A program made the position numbers and the translations under genes. This document shows positions 12,345-25,147 of a DNA stretch of 64,000 nucleotides, piece after piece. The stretch is from Blasia pusilla (Eukaryota; Marchantiophyta; Marchantiopsida; Blasiales), in NCBI GenBank assembly GCA_050084515.1, contig CM114271.1, positions 42,966,001-43,030,000 on the forward strand, in the 5' to 3' direction. Below the pieces are notes generated by a model that was not told the DNA's origin, made no database searches, and saw nothing but the letters and a program-made list of their open reading frames with translations. Each line of letters starts with the position of its first letter. Position 1 is the first letter of the stretch.

Positions 12345-15300
12345 ATGACTACCAATTCGGAAAAGGAGGAGCAGCCTGCTAAACAGGCTTGTGCTTACAC
12401 ATCCTGGAGCAAAAGGGTTTCGGAGGTGTCTCGATCCCTACATTTGAAAGCAGGAGAGTCTATTATATTGGGTCTGATGGAGAGACAGAGGAATCAAGTG
12501 AGGCGCCTGCATGAGCGATTTTGGGGAGCCAAATGGAGTAGTGGGTCGGCATCTGATAGTGCCATCTGGGTCTTAGGTGTATGCTACCAACTTTCATCTG
12601 AGGGTGGGGACGAGGCTGTTGCTAATCGTGTTGTTGCTGAATTTCTCCTGGATTTCAGTTCGAGACTGTGGCTCACCTACCGGCGCGGTAGGCGAGAGTT
12701 TGTTTCGTGTATTCTCATTTACATGTGTTTTTTTGTCGTCGTACTGTCGTTTGTCAGTGACCACGTAGGGTAGTAAGTTTGTCAGGGTATGGAAGAAATG
12801 TGGCAAGAATTTTTTCCCGTAGGAAATGGTTATGGCTTCCATATGAGAGGGTATCCTACTTCGCTTTGGACTTTTTAAGTCTATGGATAACTCTTTGGTC
12901 ACAAGTAATTGTAAGGCCACAGATATAGGTTTCACTCGTGACCGCTCAATGAAACGCCATGAAAATGACATCGGTTACCGTTTGCTTGACTGTCGAGCAG
13001 GTTTCGAAGCATTGGGGCCATCAAAGCTTACAAGCGACGTGGGTTGGGGTTGCATGCTACGCAGTGGGCAAATGCTCTTAGCTCAGGTGTTTTTTTTACC
13101 TGTCTTGCACGTGTTATTACGTTGCTTGCTCATGTTTTATACATTTTTCTTTCTGGGAGGCGGAATGAACAGCAAGTAAATGTTCGTAGCGCTCATAGGA
13201 TGGCGAGCAAGGATCTGGGAGGAATTTCATTCGACTGCCTGGGGATTTAAAGACCGCAGACCTCTGAGCTCTTTGAATAACTACCCCTTAATCTAGGTTG
13301 CTTTGGAGTACCCTATACATGATCCTTACAGCTTGTTCATCTTAAGAGCCGAGATTCAAGGACCGTTGTTGAATTGCAGGCTCTTCTTTGCCACCATCTG
13401 GGGAGGGATTGGAGAAGGGATGCTGAGCAGGTAACTACGTCTCCATTATGAGTGAAGAATACACCAACGAATTTTCGCCTAAACATAGTATGTGTTTGCT
13501 GCTGGCTGCCAACGTCTCACTGGCTATGCTCATACATCCAGTGTGTCGAAGAGCAAGTGAGGCTCCACTTTGACCTTAGCGAGTGATACTTGCTTGCTCC
13601 AGTAGTGACTGCGTGATTCCTTTGTTGTTTGCAGCCGGTTGAGAAGAAATATTTGGAGATTCTGCAAAGTTTTGGCGATTCTCCTTGCGAATCATGCCCA
13701 TTTTCAATTCATAATCTTTTGGATTCAGGGAATCGCTATGGCTTGGCAGCGGGTTCCTGGTTAGGTCCATATGCGCTTTGTCGGACCATCGAAGGTCTTG
13801 CCTTGACTGACATTGAACTCTCAAAGAGCGGCAAACGTAAGCGTGCACTGCCGATGGCTGTGTGTGTTGTTTCTGGGGATGCTGAAGGTGAACGGGGTGG
13901 TGCCCCTGTGCTTTGTGTGGAGGATGTTGCAGATAGGTGTGCTCATTGGGAAGGAGGCACAGTCAAATGGGCTCCTCTCCTCGTGCTTGTGCCTCTGGTC
14001 CTGGGCCTCGACAAGGTCAATCCAAGGTATGTCAAAAGAACATAGATTGGAAGGGTTGCTAAATTGAGAGTGGATACTATGCACTAGGTTTTAACCAATG
14101 AGACTTCGTGCAGATGATTCTCATGGTGTAACCTTGATTTACTGGTTGGTTTGAGTAAGATGTAAACTAATTGTGCAAAGATGCCATGAAGATTATAGAA
14201 CATTGCTCTATTCCAAATGGCAGGGTGTTCACTTCCATGAGACTAGATGAAGGGATCATTGCCCTACTCATGCTACGTTGATATTGGTCTACCAAATTCT
14301 TGCTCAATATTTTGTGAAAAAAGATTGGGTAGGTATAAGCCGTTTCAGTTCACTTTGCAGCATATTTAGATGATAGGTCGGTCTACCAAGCGTTTTTTTG
14401 GATTTTGTTTCTTCGATATGCATAATTTCTTATGAGATTCTGATGAGACTTGTATTTCCTTCTTCAGAGATAGTGAACTCTACAGAATATGGTCATGGTA
14501 TGGTAGTATCGAGAATAAGCCCTATTATAATTCAATCTCAATGCAAGGATCAGAAGTGGAAAAGCACATAATTGAATGACAATTTTGCACAGTGAGCTTG
14601 CAGTATTTCAGCTGAGAGCTTGATCATGTACAGATTTTTATTGTTTACGAGTGTTTTAGGACGATATATCAGATGTATTAGGGATATTATCCGTCATTAA
14701 TGACATTCATTATGAGAGATGCTTCTACTCTTTATATGAACTGATTGTGAGGAAGGTTATAATGGGGGTTTTTCCCTTTGTTTCCAGATATCTGCCGTCT
14801 TTAAGGGCAGCATTTAGCTTTCCTCAAAGTCTTGGCATTGCAGGAGGAAAGCCTGGAGCATCAACTTATCTTGTTGGTATTCAAGATGACCAGACACTGT
14901 ACTTGGATCCGCATGAAGTGCAACAGGTTTGAAGCCCACATTGAAATTTGCTTAATTCAATTAGCATACACCTTTTGAATGTAGTAAGCACGTTATAAAT
15001 TTAACCTAAACCTTGGGGGATCAATCAAACAAAAATATCTGCTAAGTTGTTAGAAGAGGTAATTATGTTGTATCCAGCCATCCAACAGAGCCATTCTGTT
15101 GTGTTGGTTGCTGTGTATACCTTGGTTTTATGAGGTATCTGGATATTGCGTAGGTCTTTTACCTGCTGTTCGGTTGCAGCATTTCTCTGATCAGTGAAAT
15201 GAATGTGGGCAAATCCACTGAACATTCATTTGACATGGTGTTTGGGCAGGCTGTGAGCATCTCAACTGACGATGCAGAAGTTGATACGAGCTCCTATCAC

Positions 15301-16035
15301 TGCAGGTTTGTTGCCTGGCAATAGTTTGATCCTCGTGGTTTTTGGAGATGAGTTTTGAATGTCAATAATGAAATGGGAATATTAAATCTCTTGGTGGTAG
15401 AATCTGCAGGGCTGCAATATGCTCTACAATCTCTGAATGTGCAATCAATTGACTCAAGATTGTATGCAGTGTTGTGCGACGGATGCCACTAGATGCCATT
15501 GATCCTTCTCTAGCTCTGGGCTTCTACTGCAGAAGTAGGGGTAAGTAATTCCTTTGGGCTGGAAGTTAGGGACCATCTCGTACGAATTGGCAGTTTTCTA
15601 TGTATGTATGTGTGAAGCTGTTCGAGAGACAAATTGCATTGGCATGTCGATTTTATAGACAGGATAATGTGCCTTGTGCCCTTCAAGGTCGGTTGTTTTT
15701 TGTTTTGTCCGAAGATGTTTACAGCTGTGTGTCACGTTCTGTTCCTGGGGTGTAGTTTAGGAAGGGAACTTGTGTAAATCTGTTTGTTTAACATATTGAC
15801 AAGTCGTTTTTCTTTCCCAGAGGAGTTTGATGATCTGTGTGAAAGAGCATCGGAACTTGCAAAGCAGTCAAATGGAGCGCCCATGTTTACTGTTGCACAG
15901 GGTAGGAGCAGAAAGTTGTCGCCCGAAGGCTTGGACCTCGACAACCTTAGTTTGGATGTACAGGAGTCCTCTGAGAGGGACAATGTATCTGTAGATGTTG
16001 CAGCTTCTTCGGAAGAAGATTGGCAGATCCTTTAA
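12345..16035 (+). CDS. ATG4: ATG4 cysteine protease (autophagy), eight coding exons
   Basis: ATG4 is the cytosolic C54 cysteine protease that trims ATG8 to expose its C-terminal glycine and later releases ATG8 from phosphatidylethanolamine. Exons I can join with GT-AG borders and a kept frame: 12345-12687, 13001-13086, 13380-13430, 13635-14026, 14788-14926, 15250-15305, 15470-15540, 15821-16035. They give 1,353 nt, 450 residues, in the usual range for plant ATG4. Markers in order: LLDFSSRLWLTYRRG; DVGWGCMLRSGQM with catalytic Cys132; FSIHNLLDSGNRYGLAAGSW; PGASTYLVGIQDD; LYLDPHEVQQ with catalytic Asp331 and His333; and MPLDAIDPSLALGFYCR. The C-terminus EEDWQIL matches the acidic aromatic tail that can bind ATG8. 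The ATG has an in-frame stop upstream. All catalytic residues are present, so the gene looks functional. Confidence 0.93.
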
Positions 16036-17706
16036 TTTCTTATTAGTAGATATTCAGAGTTAGGACAATTTTATGAGCTTTCATTCTGCAAATTTGTGAT
16101 AGAAAATAAGGCATACTTTTTTGCCGAGAGCTCTAAAAGTAGCTTAATTCGAGGTGTAGGATGTAGTCTCAGGTAACTAATTTATTGCTGCCCCTAAAAG
16201 TCAATATTCTCTCTGCGACGAGCAATTCCCTTGGGGTGGTTATTGTTTCCTTTCATTTTCTTATTAATTTTAGCTTCAAGGAAAAGAGAAATTGATGGAT
16301 TTTTTCCTCTAGTATGTGCACGGGATTCAACCTTGAATGCTAATTACGCCTCTTCTGTAACGAAACACCAGGAAGTGTCTGGCATGCACGGTCCCACACG
16401 CCCCGGTTCTCCTTTCATAATTCAAAGCGTTTCGTGACGATTATTCTGATGAGTGATTTTGTCCAATTTGATAGTTGTACTTTGATTTAGAGGATGATTT
16501 CAGGTGACAGTTTTACCCCATGATAGTACAAATTTAAAGCCTGACATTGCACGCATTTCCTAATTGACAGGATTGAGTTGATGATCTTTTCACGTAAAGT
16601 ACTAGCCAGGAAAATTTCGAACCCACTCCCGTGGCTAGACATATCACTGTTGGAGTCTGTCAAATTTATCACACATCCTTGCACTCTAGGTTTAAGAAAC
16701 AGGAGGGATTTCCGGATAGGGTGCAACAGAACCACAACCCTCGAGCGAGAGGGACCATACTTGTTGTGGGTAGTGGCACACACATGTACTGTGCACCTCG
16801 AAGCTCTCGTTACTACATGCGTCTTGGGGTTGGGGTTGGGGTTGGGGTTTAGTGACAGGAACCGTCATTAAAGCACAACCCCAAGACGCCTCAAGACCAT
16901 GAACGCCCAAGAAGTTTTTGGTGACAGGCTTGTAGCGCTAGACTGCGAGTTGCACCGATCAACCAGTGCTATGATCTGCGCACGTTCGTGATCGACCCGA
17001 CCACACGTAGGGCTCGCCAACGCACTCCCTCTGCTATTTCTCTCGGAGAACTAACCTCAGACATGGAATACAGTAGGCTCGCAGGACCGAGAGGATAACC
17101 GTCACCATTGGGAAGAAACTTCGTGGGCTCAAGCGGAATACAAAATTTGGACGAAACGTGTCACGGCGTCGTGAAACTGTTGCACTCGAAGATAATGATG
17201 CACGACCAGGAAAGAAAACAAAATCGTTTGAAACAAACCGCGACGTCTAGAAGATGCTCGCACTGAAGACTAATGGCGCAAGAATGGGGCCACATCCTTC
17301 TGCCCGTTTCTGCGGAAACCGACAGAAACTATCCCAAATCGCAGTCTCGCCGAAATAGACATATGGATTTCCCCAGCGTCACGCCAGATGTATGATTACA
17401 ACGATGCTGCGGCATATGATGCCTGAGGTCATTCGCATGTGGGGTGCCGTTGTCAAAGACTGATTTACTCGAAACACCACCGCAACCTCCGCGTCAGGTG
17501 TCTAGAGGGTCCATGTTCCCAGCTCATGTGCTCTATCTACTATTGTGGATTCCACCATCTCTTGTTTTATTAATGCCTTTCATGTGTTTCCTTCTTTACC
17601 CAAACGGTGGAGAGGATGGAGACGTCCGGTGTAGCAGCAGAGTAGGAAAGCTAAACGAAGAAATCTATATTTATTATTGGAGAGTAGGAAAGCTAAACGA
17701 AATAAA
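16036..17706. other. Intergenic downstream of ATG4
   Basis: The first few hundred bases are presumably the ATG4 3' UTR. No gene is recognisable in the rest. A G-rich run with an inverted repeat sits at 16,819-16,889 (listed separately). A 41-43 bp tandem duplication ('gagtaggaaagctaaacgaa' plus an AT stretch) lies at 17,638-17,725, touching the start of the Helitron. Confidence 0.4.
16819..16889. repeat. TTGGGG x4 run inside an inverted repeat
   Basis: Four consecutive TTGGGG units at about 16,824-16,847 form a classic four-tract G-quadruplex motif. The 14-base arm at 16,819-16,832 is exactly complementary to 16,876-16,889, so the run can also sit in a hairpin with a loop of about 43 nt. It is too short to be telomeric. 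Confidence 0.6.
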
Positions 17707-18404
17707 TCTATATTATTATTATTGCTAGTAAGGTGCCCATGCTGTGCAAGGGGAAAAAAAAAATTTGAGTAGTCTATGTTCAAGGTCATGAAAGGAGGTG
17801 GAGGGAATGAAAGGAGTAATGATGTTAAATAGATTCCATTTTTTTTTTCTTGCTGCCCACAGCTTGTGATTTTTTTTTTTCTGTCCACTTGCCATGTGTC
17901 AAACAGTGAGGTGTTTGCAAATCAAGAAGGCAATCTCCAATAATAATATAAATTGGAGAATGCCCTTTCATTTTGCAAACGCCTCGCCACTTGACACTTT
18001 CAGTCAATAGGATTACTCATTTCTAAGCCAATATGTTTGATAAAAAATGATTTAAAATGGCAATTGAAAATTTGGAGACTTAATTATAGGAGGTAATTTA
18101 AACCAGTGCATCGCATCGGCTTACTCTAGTTGCGATGGTTGATTCCGCCCACCCTCCAAATCGATTGGGCGCAACTGGCTAGAAATAAGATCCTCTAGTT
18201 TCTTTTCTTGTCTTATGACAAAAAAACAACGACGAGTGGAACTGATCTGCCAATAGGGAATTCTCATTTGTGGAAGATATGTTTCTAAATAAGTTACGAA
18301 TTACCAATATCTTAAATTTTCTGTTTTTCACCATTAACTGAAATGCAATTAATGGTGAAAAAGTATGCTAGCTTTTACCCGTGCTGAGCACGGGCACAAG
18401 CTAG
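17707..18404 (+). mobile_element. Non-autonomous Helitron (698 bp)
   Basis: The 5' end begins TCTATATTATTATTATTGC after an A. The 3' end has an 8-bp GC-rich stem (CCCGTGCT / AGCACGGG at 18,378-18,394), six further bases, then CTAG followed by T. TC start, subterminal hairpin, CTRR end and insertion between A and T are the Helitron hallmarks. There is no coding capacity, so a helicase supplied in trans is needed. An imperfect palindrome of about 115 bp (about 17,890-18,005) lies inside; its 'ttgcaaatcaagaag' core recurs inverted in the 31.1-31.5 kb array. Confidence 0.75.
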
Positions 18405-19289
18405 TTCCAATAAGAATAGACTCGTGCTACATAGTGGTCAATTCCTTTAGTTCTTTACATACTAGTTCCGCTCCAAGAAAAAGGCATTCTTTTCAAAAAT
18501 ATTTTTTATTTAAGGCATTTATTTGAATTCTACACCCTTAATAAACATCCCAATCTTCCAATCCATGGCCCTAAATAATCTCATTGTCTTTATAACAATT
18601 TCCATTTCTACTTATGAAAGGAAAAATGGTAATCCTATTAATAAATAGTGTGCTTGATGATTAAATTTAAAACAAAAGGTGCATGTAAATTAAATTAAAA
18701 GAAGATTTGTACATTAAGGATTAAGAAGGGCATTATGGTAGGGAAGCTGATTTCCCACCATAATGCTGATTCCCTCAAGGTAAAGGTTTTTGTTGAGGAA
18801 ATAAGGAAGGTGAAGGGATAGGGGTTTGGTTTTTTCACTTTAAGGGTTGAAGAATTGGAGGTATTTATATATGTTGAAATGAATAGATCGGGAGGGGATA
18901 ATAGAATGAAAGAGTGAAAATAGAATTTAAAAAATTAATATTTGTAAAGAAAAAAGATTGGGATGTTTTTTTTTTCTTTCCAAATCGGCATTGCACACGC
19001 GTACCAACTAGTGTACTATATACCTATGTCAACAAATGCTTATAGAAAGAATTCTCAAAACAAGACAAGGAAAATTTTCAAAATGAGATATAAATTCAAA
19101 AGGCCTAGAGAGTGAGGAAATGAAAGGTTTATAATTGATATGGAAACTTTTATAGGGATGCCTTTTTTTGGGGTTGTGGATATATCCACTTTATTATAAA
19201 ATAAACCTCAAAAGAGGACAAAGAAAGGTAATAACATCTCAAAAGAGGAGTAAAAAAATGCATAAAAGAATGCAAAAAGAAAATGGCAT
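18405..19289. other. AT-rich gene-free stretch
   Basis: There are no credible coding frames. The end near 18,957-19,008 resembles 32,546-32,584, and both finish in CTAG before T, so a second Helitron-like sequence may end here. I cannot define its 5' end. Confidence 0.35.
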
Positions 19290-20899
19290 CTAGCAAACGC
19301 AAACACCGACGCAACGAGCTACACCATTGATAGCATGAAACAAATCTAAAAAGAACACGAGTGGTTGGTCAGACGTGAATGGACGACGAGGCGAGCGACC
19401 CCCCACCACCTCCGCACGACTCATCAAAGCCAAGGCTTCTGCACGTTGTAAGGCCACTGAGATGCATCGCTGAAAATAAGTAGTAACTAAAGAGAGAGAA
19501 GGACTACGGGAAGGGGCAAGGTGATGATTCTCAAGGGAGTGGTGAGCACATGTTTTCAAGAAAGTATCAAAAGACACATGTAAATGACCGAATACTTCCA
19601 CTGCAAAAGGAATAAATCCATCAGTCGCATGTCTCACAACATAACTTAACTCCTTGATTCTTGTTGTAGCTTCGACCGCCAAACTTTTGGTATGTGCGGC
19701 TCAACACACCATGTCAGAAGGTGTTAGATCAGCAACCACCACATCACCTCGTGTCCAGAATCCACCTCGAGACATAACAAGATCCACTCGCCAACGAGAG
19801 GTTGCTTGTGTGGTTGAGGGTAGGACATGGAGTTGCTCTTGCCCAACCGTGTATCCTGCAATACGAGCCACCGATGCTACCGCCTCTCTAATGACATCAT
19901 GTGTGGTCGTTCGTTCTCCACCATATGCACATCGGAGAATATGGCTACCCTTGGCATCAATGGGATCCCCGCATACAAATTCGGCACACCTAACAGAGAA
20001 GGATGGAGAAGTCCAAGACGTAACCGCAAAGCTATCGAGAAAATACTTCGAGGAAGACGAAATGGAAGAATAAGAGGATTTGCAGTAAGCCAGGCCCTGG
20101 CTCTGGTACCTGAACATGAACGTAGACGAGCTCGATGAGCGTCAGAGGATGCCTCAAAGAGAATGCTGGAAAAGTTTATTTGATGTAATTTCTCGGAGAT
20201 ATGCTCTTTAAGTAGATCAAGCCCTTCCGTAATCAATTGACTGAAAGGGGGTAGAATTGCTTGTATAGCAAGAGGAAGAAGAGCTCGTGCAGATCTCAGT
20301 TGTTGCTGAAATAACAAGTCCCCCTCCTCTACATGGGCGATATTATCCATCAAGATAGGTGTATCTCCTTGGAGAAACCTTGAAGCCATAATCGGTGCTA
20401 CCAACGCCCAACTCCCCAAAAAGGCTGCGGGAGCAGATACGACTGTGGAGGAAAGTTCCACCCCTCCAAAAGAAATAGGCAAGATAGCTTGTTGTGAAGC
20501 CAAGACACCATCCTCTCCCTCAAAGGTATTCGGGCCAAGAAGTTGACCAAAAGTTGCCAAGAAAGAAGTGTCAAAAGAGGCCAACCGATGTAAGAACCTT
20601 GAAGTGGGAGGACAAGTGCAAAGAATGTAGGAAGGATATTGTAGAAAACATTGGGAGAGAATCCTATAAGCCACTTTGGGATCCCCTAGATGAGGTAACA
20701 AATGAAGTCATTCCATGTCTTTCAAAAGGGCCTCATCCAAGAACTTTGAGACATAGTCGATGAAGCCAATTGGGATCCCAAGAACCCTAACCCCTTCAAT
20801 GTAGATGGGAAAATCAGGAGTAGATGGGGTGAATGTTGAGGGAAGGCATGAAGGAGACCATACTCCACATTTACTAGGTTGGACTTTAAGGTTTAAGAA
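19290..20899 (-). mobile_element. RLE-type non-LTR retrotransposon, 3' part (split by element C)
   Basis: This is the minus-strand continuation of the reverse transcriptase whose 5' part lies at 25,148-26,700. The frame resumes at 20,899 with FLNLKVQPSKCGVWSPS, the thumb-side block after the ADD active site. It runs through 19,877-20,701 (GDPKVAYRILSQCF, SFDTSFLATFGQLLGP, FGGVELSS) with a TGA at about 20,706. After a frameshift, 19,701-20,117 holds a Cys/His cluster (CGDPIDAKGSHILRC) and WRVDLVMSRGGFWTRGDVVV, spaced like a PD-(D/E)XK restriction-like nuclease. A tail frame follows at 19,290-19,682. Such proteins nick target DNA and prime reverse transcription on it. This copy is dead: it is interrupted, frameshifted and has stops. 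Confidence 0.65.
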
Positions 20900-21420
20900 T
20901 GTCACATCTTTTAGGATAGATCGATAAGATCTAGTAGAGCGCCTTCTCGAGTAGTGGAGGATAGGCTCATGAGGTTGAGGATGATCTACTGTGGCCCTGG
21001 AAAACCTGAGAGAGCAGGTTTTCCCTTCGTTTCAGTTCATTTGAAGCCATATTGAGAAACTTACTATTTTAGATAAGTACGTACCATTTTGAGTATATGG
21101 TCGACTTTATATTTTTGGTAAGTGGCCCTTGACCTCCTACATCAGGTCAAGAGCCAAGGAGGTGACTTGGGAGCATACATTACCATGGAGAGAGCTTGGG
21201 GAAGGGGAGGGGTATACTTCAAGGAGAGAGAGCTTGAGAGCTCATTCTCTCTTTGTTGAACCTCTTGGCACGAGGCAGCAGAGCTATGGTCCCTTGCCTT
21301 GTGAGTGTAATCCGAGCCTCTCATTAGGAGAGTGGGTTTGGTTTGACATTGAGAGAGACATGTGAGAGTGCACACATGTGAGAACTATGGTGTTGTGAGA
21401 GAGATTGGATCTCATTTTAC
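20900..21420 (+). repeat. Element C terminal repeat A1
   Basis: The 521 bp starting TGTCAC are repeated, with an internal deletion, at about 24,715-25,020 and again in the 3' block of element A (45.7-46.2 kb, minus). There is no B repeat before or after it, and no obvious tRNA-complementary primer site follows. Confidence 0.75.
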
Positions 21421-22232
21421 AAAGAGAGAATGAGTGAGTGCGAGAGCTTCATGGGGGAGCTCGCTGGTTGCTCGATGTTTGGTGCAGGTTGGGGAACCAT
21501 TTTCCATGCTTCATGGCTCATGGGAGTGCTCACCGGAGCAAGAGCCGTGCGAGTTTGCTGCTTTGCTTTGCTGTTTTTTTGTACGGCAGAGTGGCACGCG
21601 GAAGCGTTGCCCAATTTTCGATAGGAATTGAGTATGGGGGCGGATTGCTCCATGCCGGTGCTCTTTAGAACACCATGAACCTTGCTGATTTGTGTTCTTA
21701 TAGGTTTTATATTTTTGTTGGGAGAAATCAGCGCGGAAGCGCTGCCAATTTTTGTGTAGGAGAAAGAGGCGTTGGGCTTTATGACAGTCCATGTCAGTTT
21801 TTACTGGAATGTCCGATTCAAATTTGTTTTTGAGACATCGTAGATCATGAAGATTTGCACGTTGTGCAATAGACAATGCGCAATTTGGAGTTGAGAGCAA
21901 AAAGTTATGATCAATCTTGAAAAACTGCCATTGCTAGGGGATTTGTAGGGTTAAATTGTTCAAACCCTAAACCAGCCGCTGTGCCGGCAGTGACTGTCCC
22001 TGTCATAGTATCCCTCAACGATCTACAAATGACGGTCAATTATGACCATCAACGGTCCGCCGTCACCATCAATGGTCAACCGTCATCGTCAACAATCCAC
22101 GGTCCATCATCCACCGTCGGCCGCCGCCGCCTAGCGCTGCTCAGAGCCGCATTTGGCCGTTTTCCACCCTTAGTTTCCATTTCCGACATTACGGAGTGGA
22201 TGGTTTTCCATGACGACCGTTGATTCTCTGAC

Positions 22233-23069
22233 TTGCGCCACCACCACGTACTTTTTTTGGTGATGGTCGAGCACTTCTCGAAGTGGATCGAGTTGGTTGC
22301 ATTGCCTGACGAAGCGAGTGAGGGAGTAGCTTATGCCTTCCTTGACAGAGTGCTAAGTCATTATGGCGCGCCGGCTGAGGTGTTGATAGACCAGGGTACC
22401 AAGTTTCGCGGTGAGTTCCAAGCCTTGTGTGATCAGGGGCTGATCGACCACCGCACGACTTCGCGAGATCATCTCGAGGCGGATGGATTAGCGGAGAGAG
22501 TTGTGCAGACGGTGAAGAGGGGTTTACGCAAGTATGGCTTGTAGAGAGGTCACCTAGGAGATTGGGACCTCCACTTGTCGTGGTTGGCGATCGGATACAG
22601 ATTCAGCAGGCAGGCATCCTTAGCGTCTTTTTCATCGTACTTGCTACTTTATGGCCGAGAGCCAGATTTACCTGCGGCCATTTGTCGAGATGCAGGTGAG
22701 GTGCTGGACCTTGATGACCCAGATGTATGGATGCGAGCATGTTCTCAGAGGGCTGAGTTGTTTCGGAGAGTGATGCCCATGGTGTTCGAGAACTTGGCAA
22801 TTGCGCAACATCGGGATACGTTGAGGAATGCGACTATTCGGGGTGGTGGTTATCGACCAACTATCTGGAGGTTTCATCAGGGAGATTATGTCTATTTGCA
22901 GCAGAAAACACCTACGACATTGGATGTGACTGTAGGGCGCACCATCTTGAGAGTGCATGAGGTTTTTCCATCCGATGTTCTCTTATTGGAGCAACACGAT
23001 GGTATGGTTTGGAAGGACCATGTGCGTAATTGTGCGCCATGTCATCTTTTGAACATTGATGGTACAATT
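22233..23069 (+). pseudogene. Element C integrase core (DDE, 5'-truncated)
   Basis: The plus-strand frame carries MVEHFSKWIELVALPDEA, then AEVLIDQGTKFRGEF with the second catalytic Asp, then HLEADGLAERVVQTVKRG with the catalytic Glu, the standard Ty3/gypsy DDE layout. The HHCC zinc domain and the first catalytic Asp (present as LDFA in element A) are deleted. One TAG at about 22,543 splits the frame. The C-terminal part (YRFSRQASLASFSSYLLLYG, then RRVMPMVFENLAIAQHRDTL) continues to 23,064, where a solo LTR interrupts it. It cannot encode an active integrase. Confidence 0.75.
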
Positions 23070-24076
23070 TTTCGTGATCCTCATGACCAAACGAGTGCCA
23101 AGCGGAACATCGGAACATTAGCGGGCTCACGCTAAGATGGTTTGCGTGTTGGAGTAGTCTCGAAGAGGAGACAAGAGACGAGACGCGAGCGAGGCTTCGC
23201 GTTTTAGATGTTGTGGTCGCGACCGAGAAACCTAGACCAAACGCAGAATGAGACTTGAAAGAAGTCGAGTCTAGAAAGTGGGTTGCCAAAAGGAAGAATC
23301 CGGATTTGGAACGCCACTAGCGTTTGAGAGTTTTCGACTGTATTTTTAACCATAACTTTTAGCGCCAAGATGCGTTTGGATTAAATAAGGGTGCTTTGGA
23401 AGGCTTATGAAAAGCCGCTTCAAACGCACTAAAGATCTCTGCAAACTCATAAGCAGCGGATGAGAAACAACCCGGAAACGACTGTAAGTGGAGTCGGGTT
23501 GAGGGCCACAATGAAGGGCCCGACCCTCCTTTTCCAAAGGGGAGGGGGTGTTATTGGAGAACCCTAGAAGTACTAGTAAGGGGGAAGGTCTCCGAGGGTG
23601 CTTGGAACCCGAACCCCACTTTGGGCACCGCGGGGCGGCTCAAGGGCATGGAACGGAACGCGAGTTTGGGAGTGGGGTTGGAAAACCTGCACCAAGTCTA
23701 TTGAGGCGATTTTAGACATCCCTCTTGGATTTCACCCCGCGACTCAATTACTTGGGTCTCGGTTTGGAGCTCACACGAGGTCCGTTGAACAGTTGGGATC
23801 GCTAGGCGCGCAAGTGTCGTTTCAGATCCTTGGACTAACCAAGAAGTCTGTTCCAAGTCTTGAAGGACTTGCCATGTGTTGGAAACTAGGAATTAAGGAA
23901 GGTTGAGCTTGATGAGACGCCGAGTTGAGAACTCGGTAGGTTGGAACGCTGGTTGGCCCGGACCCGACTAACGAGAGTGCGTGTTTGGGTGTAGATCGGC
24001 GATGAGATCGTGTCCTACTGAACGTACGCTTCCGCAACACTAAATATTGACGTTCAAGGAGAGTAGGGGCGCGACA
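23070..24076 (-). mobile_element. Solo LTR (about 1.0 kb) inserted in element C
   Basis: The interrupted integrase-PHD frame resumes exactly after this block. The 5-bp duplication CAATT flanks it (23,065-23,069 and 24,077-24,081). Read on the minus strand it starts TGTCGCGCCCC, a start shared by many plant gypsy LTRs, and ends GGATCACGAAA. There are no internal coding motifs, so it is best read as a solo LTR left by recombination. The non-CA end is a small inconsistency. Confidence 0.6.
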
Positions 24077-24258
24077 CAATTGATCCGAGCTTAGTAGTAG
24101 TTCTTGCCGGCTTGCGGTGTATGTTGTGTGGTTCTGCCCTTGGTGCAACCACTATGCTAGTCTGTGATGGATGTTCGAGAGGATGGCATATGGCATGTTT
24201 GACGCCACCCTTCACTAGGGCTCCCCAGGGGCGATGGATGTGTCCCAGATGTACATAG
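24077..24258 (+). CDS. Element C C-terminal PHD finger
   Basis: The open frame to TAG at 24,256 encodes a C4HC3 PHD finger: CMLC, then CDGC, WHMAC, and finally MCPRC. All eight zinc ligands are present. If the solo LTR is skipped it is in frame with the integrase tail. PHD fingers commonly read histone H3 tails, so a role in choosing insertion sites is plausible, by analogy with integrase chromodomains, but unproven. Confidence 0.75.
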
Positions 24259-24401
24259 GGTAGGTAGTTCTACATTCCAACTTGTGTTTGTGACATGGAT
24301 GACAAGAAGGCGACTAATGATGAGGCCACATGAGCACCCGACCTTCTTGCTCTTAGCGTTTGAGAGATGGTAGGTAGGGATAGATGGCTATCTGGAGTTA
24401 G

Positions 24402-25147
<746 letters not shown>

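Noticed and set aside
15025-15225. 66-codon minus-strand frame inside an ATG4 intron
   Set aside because: Lies wholly in the intron between exons 5 and 6, short and without motif.
16824-16847. Telomere repeat array
   Set aside because: Only four TTGGGG units, internal to the window and not the TTTAGGG-type repeat expected for plants.
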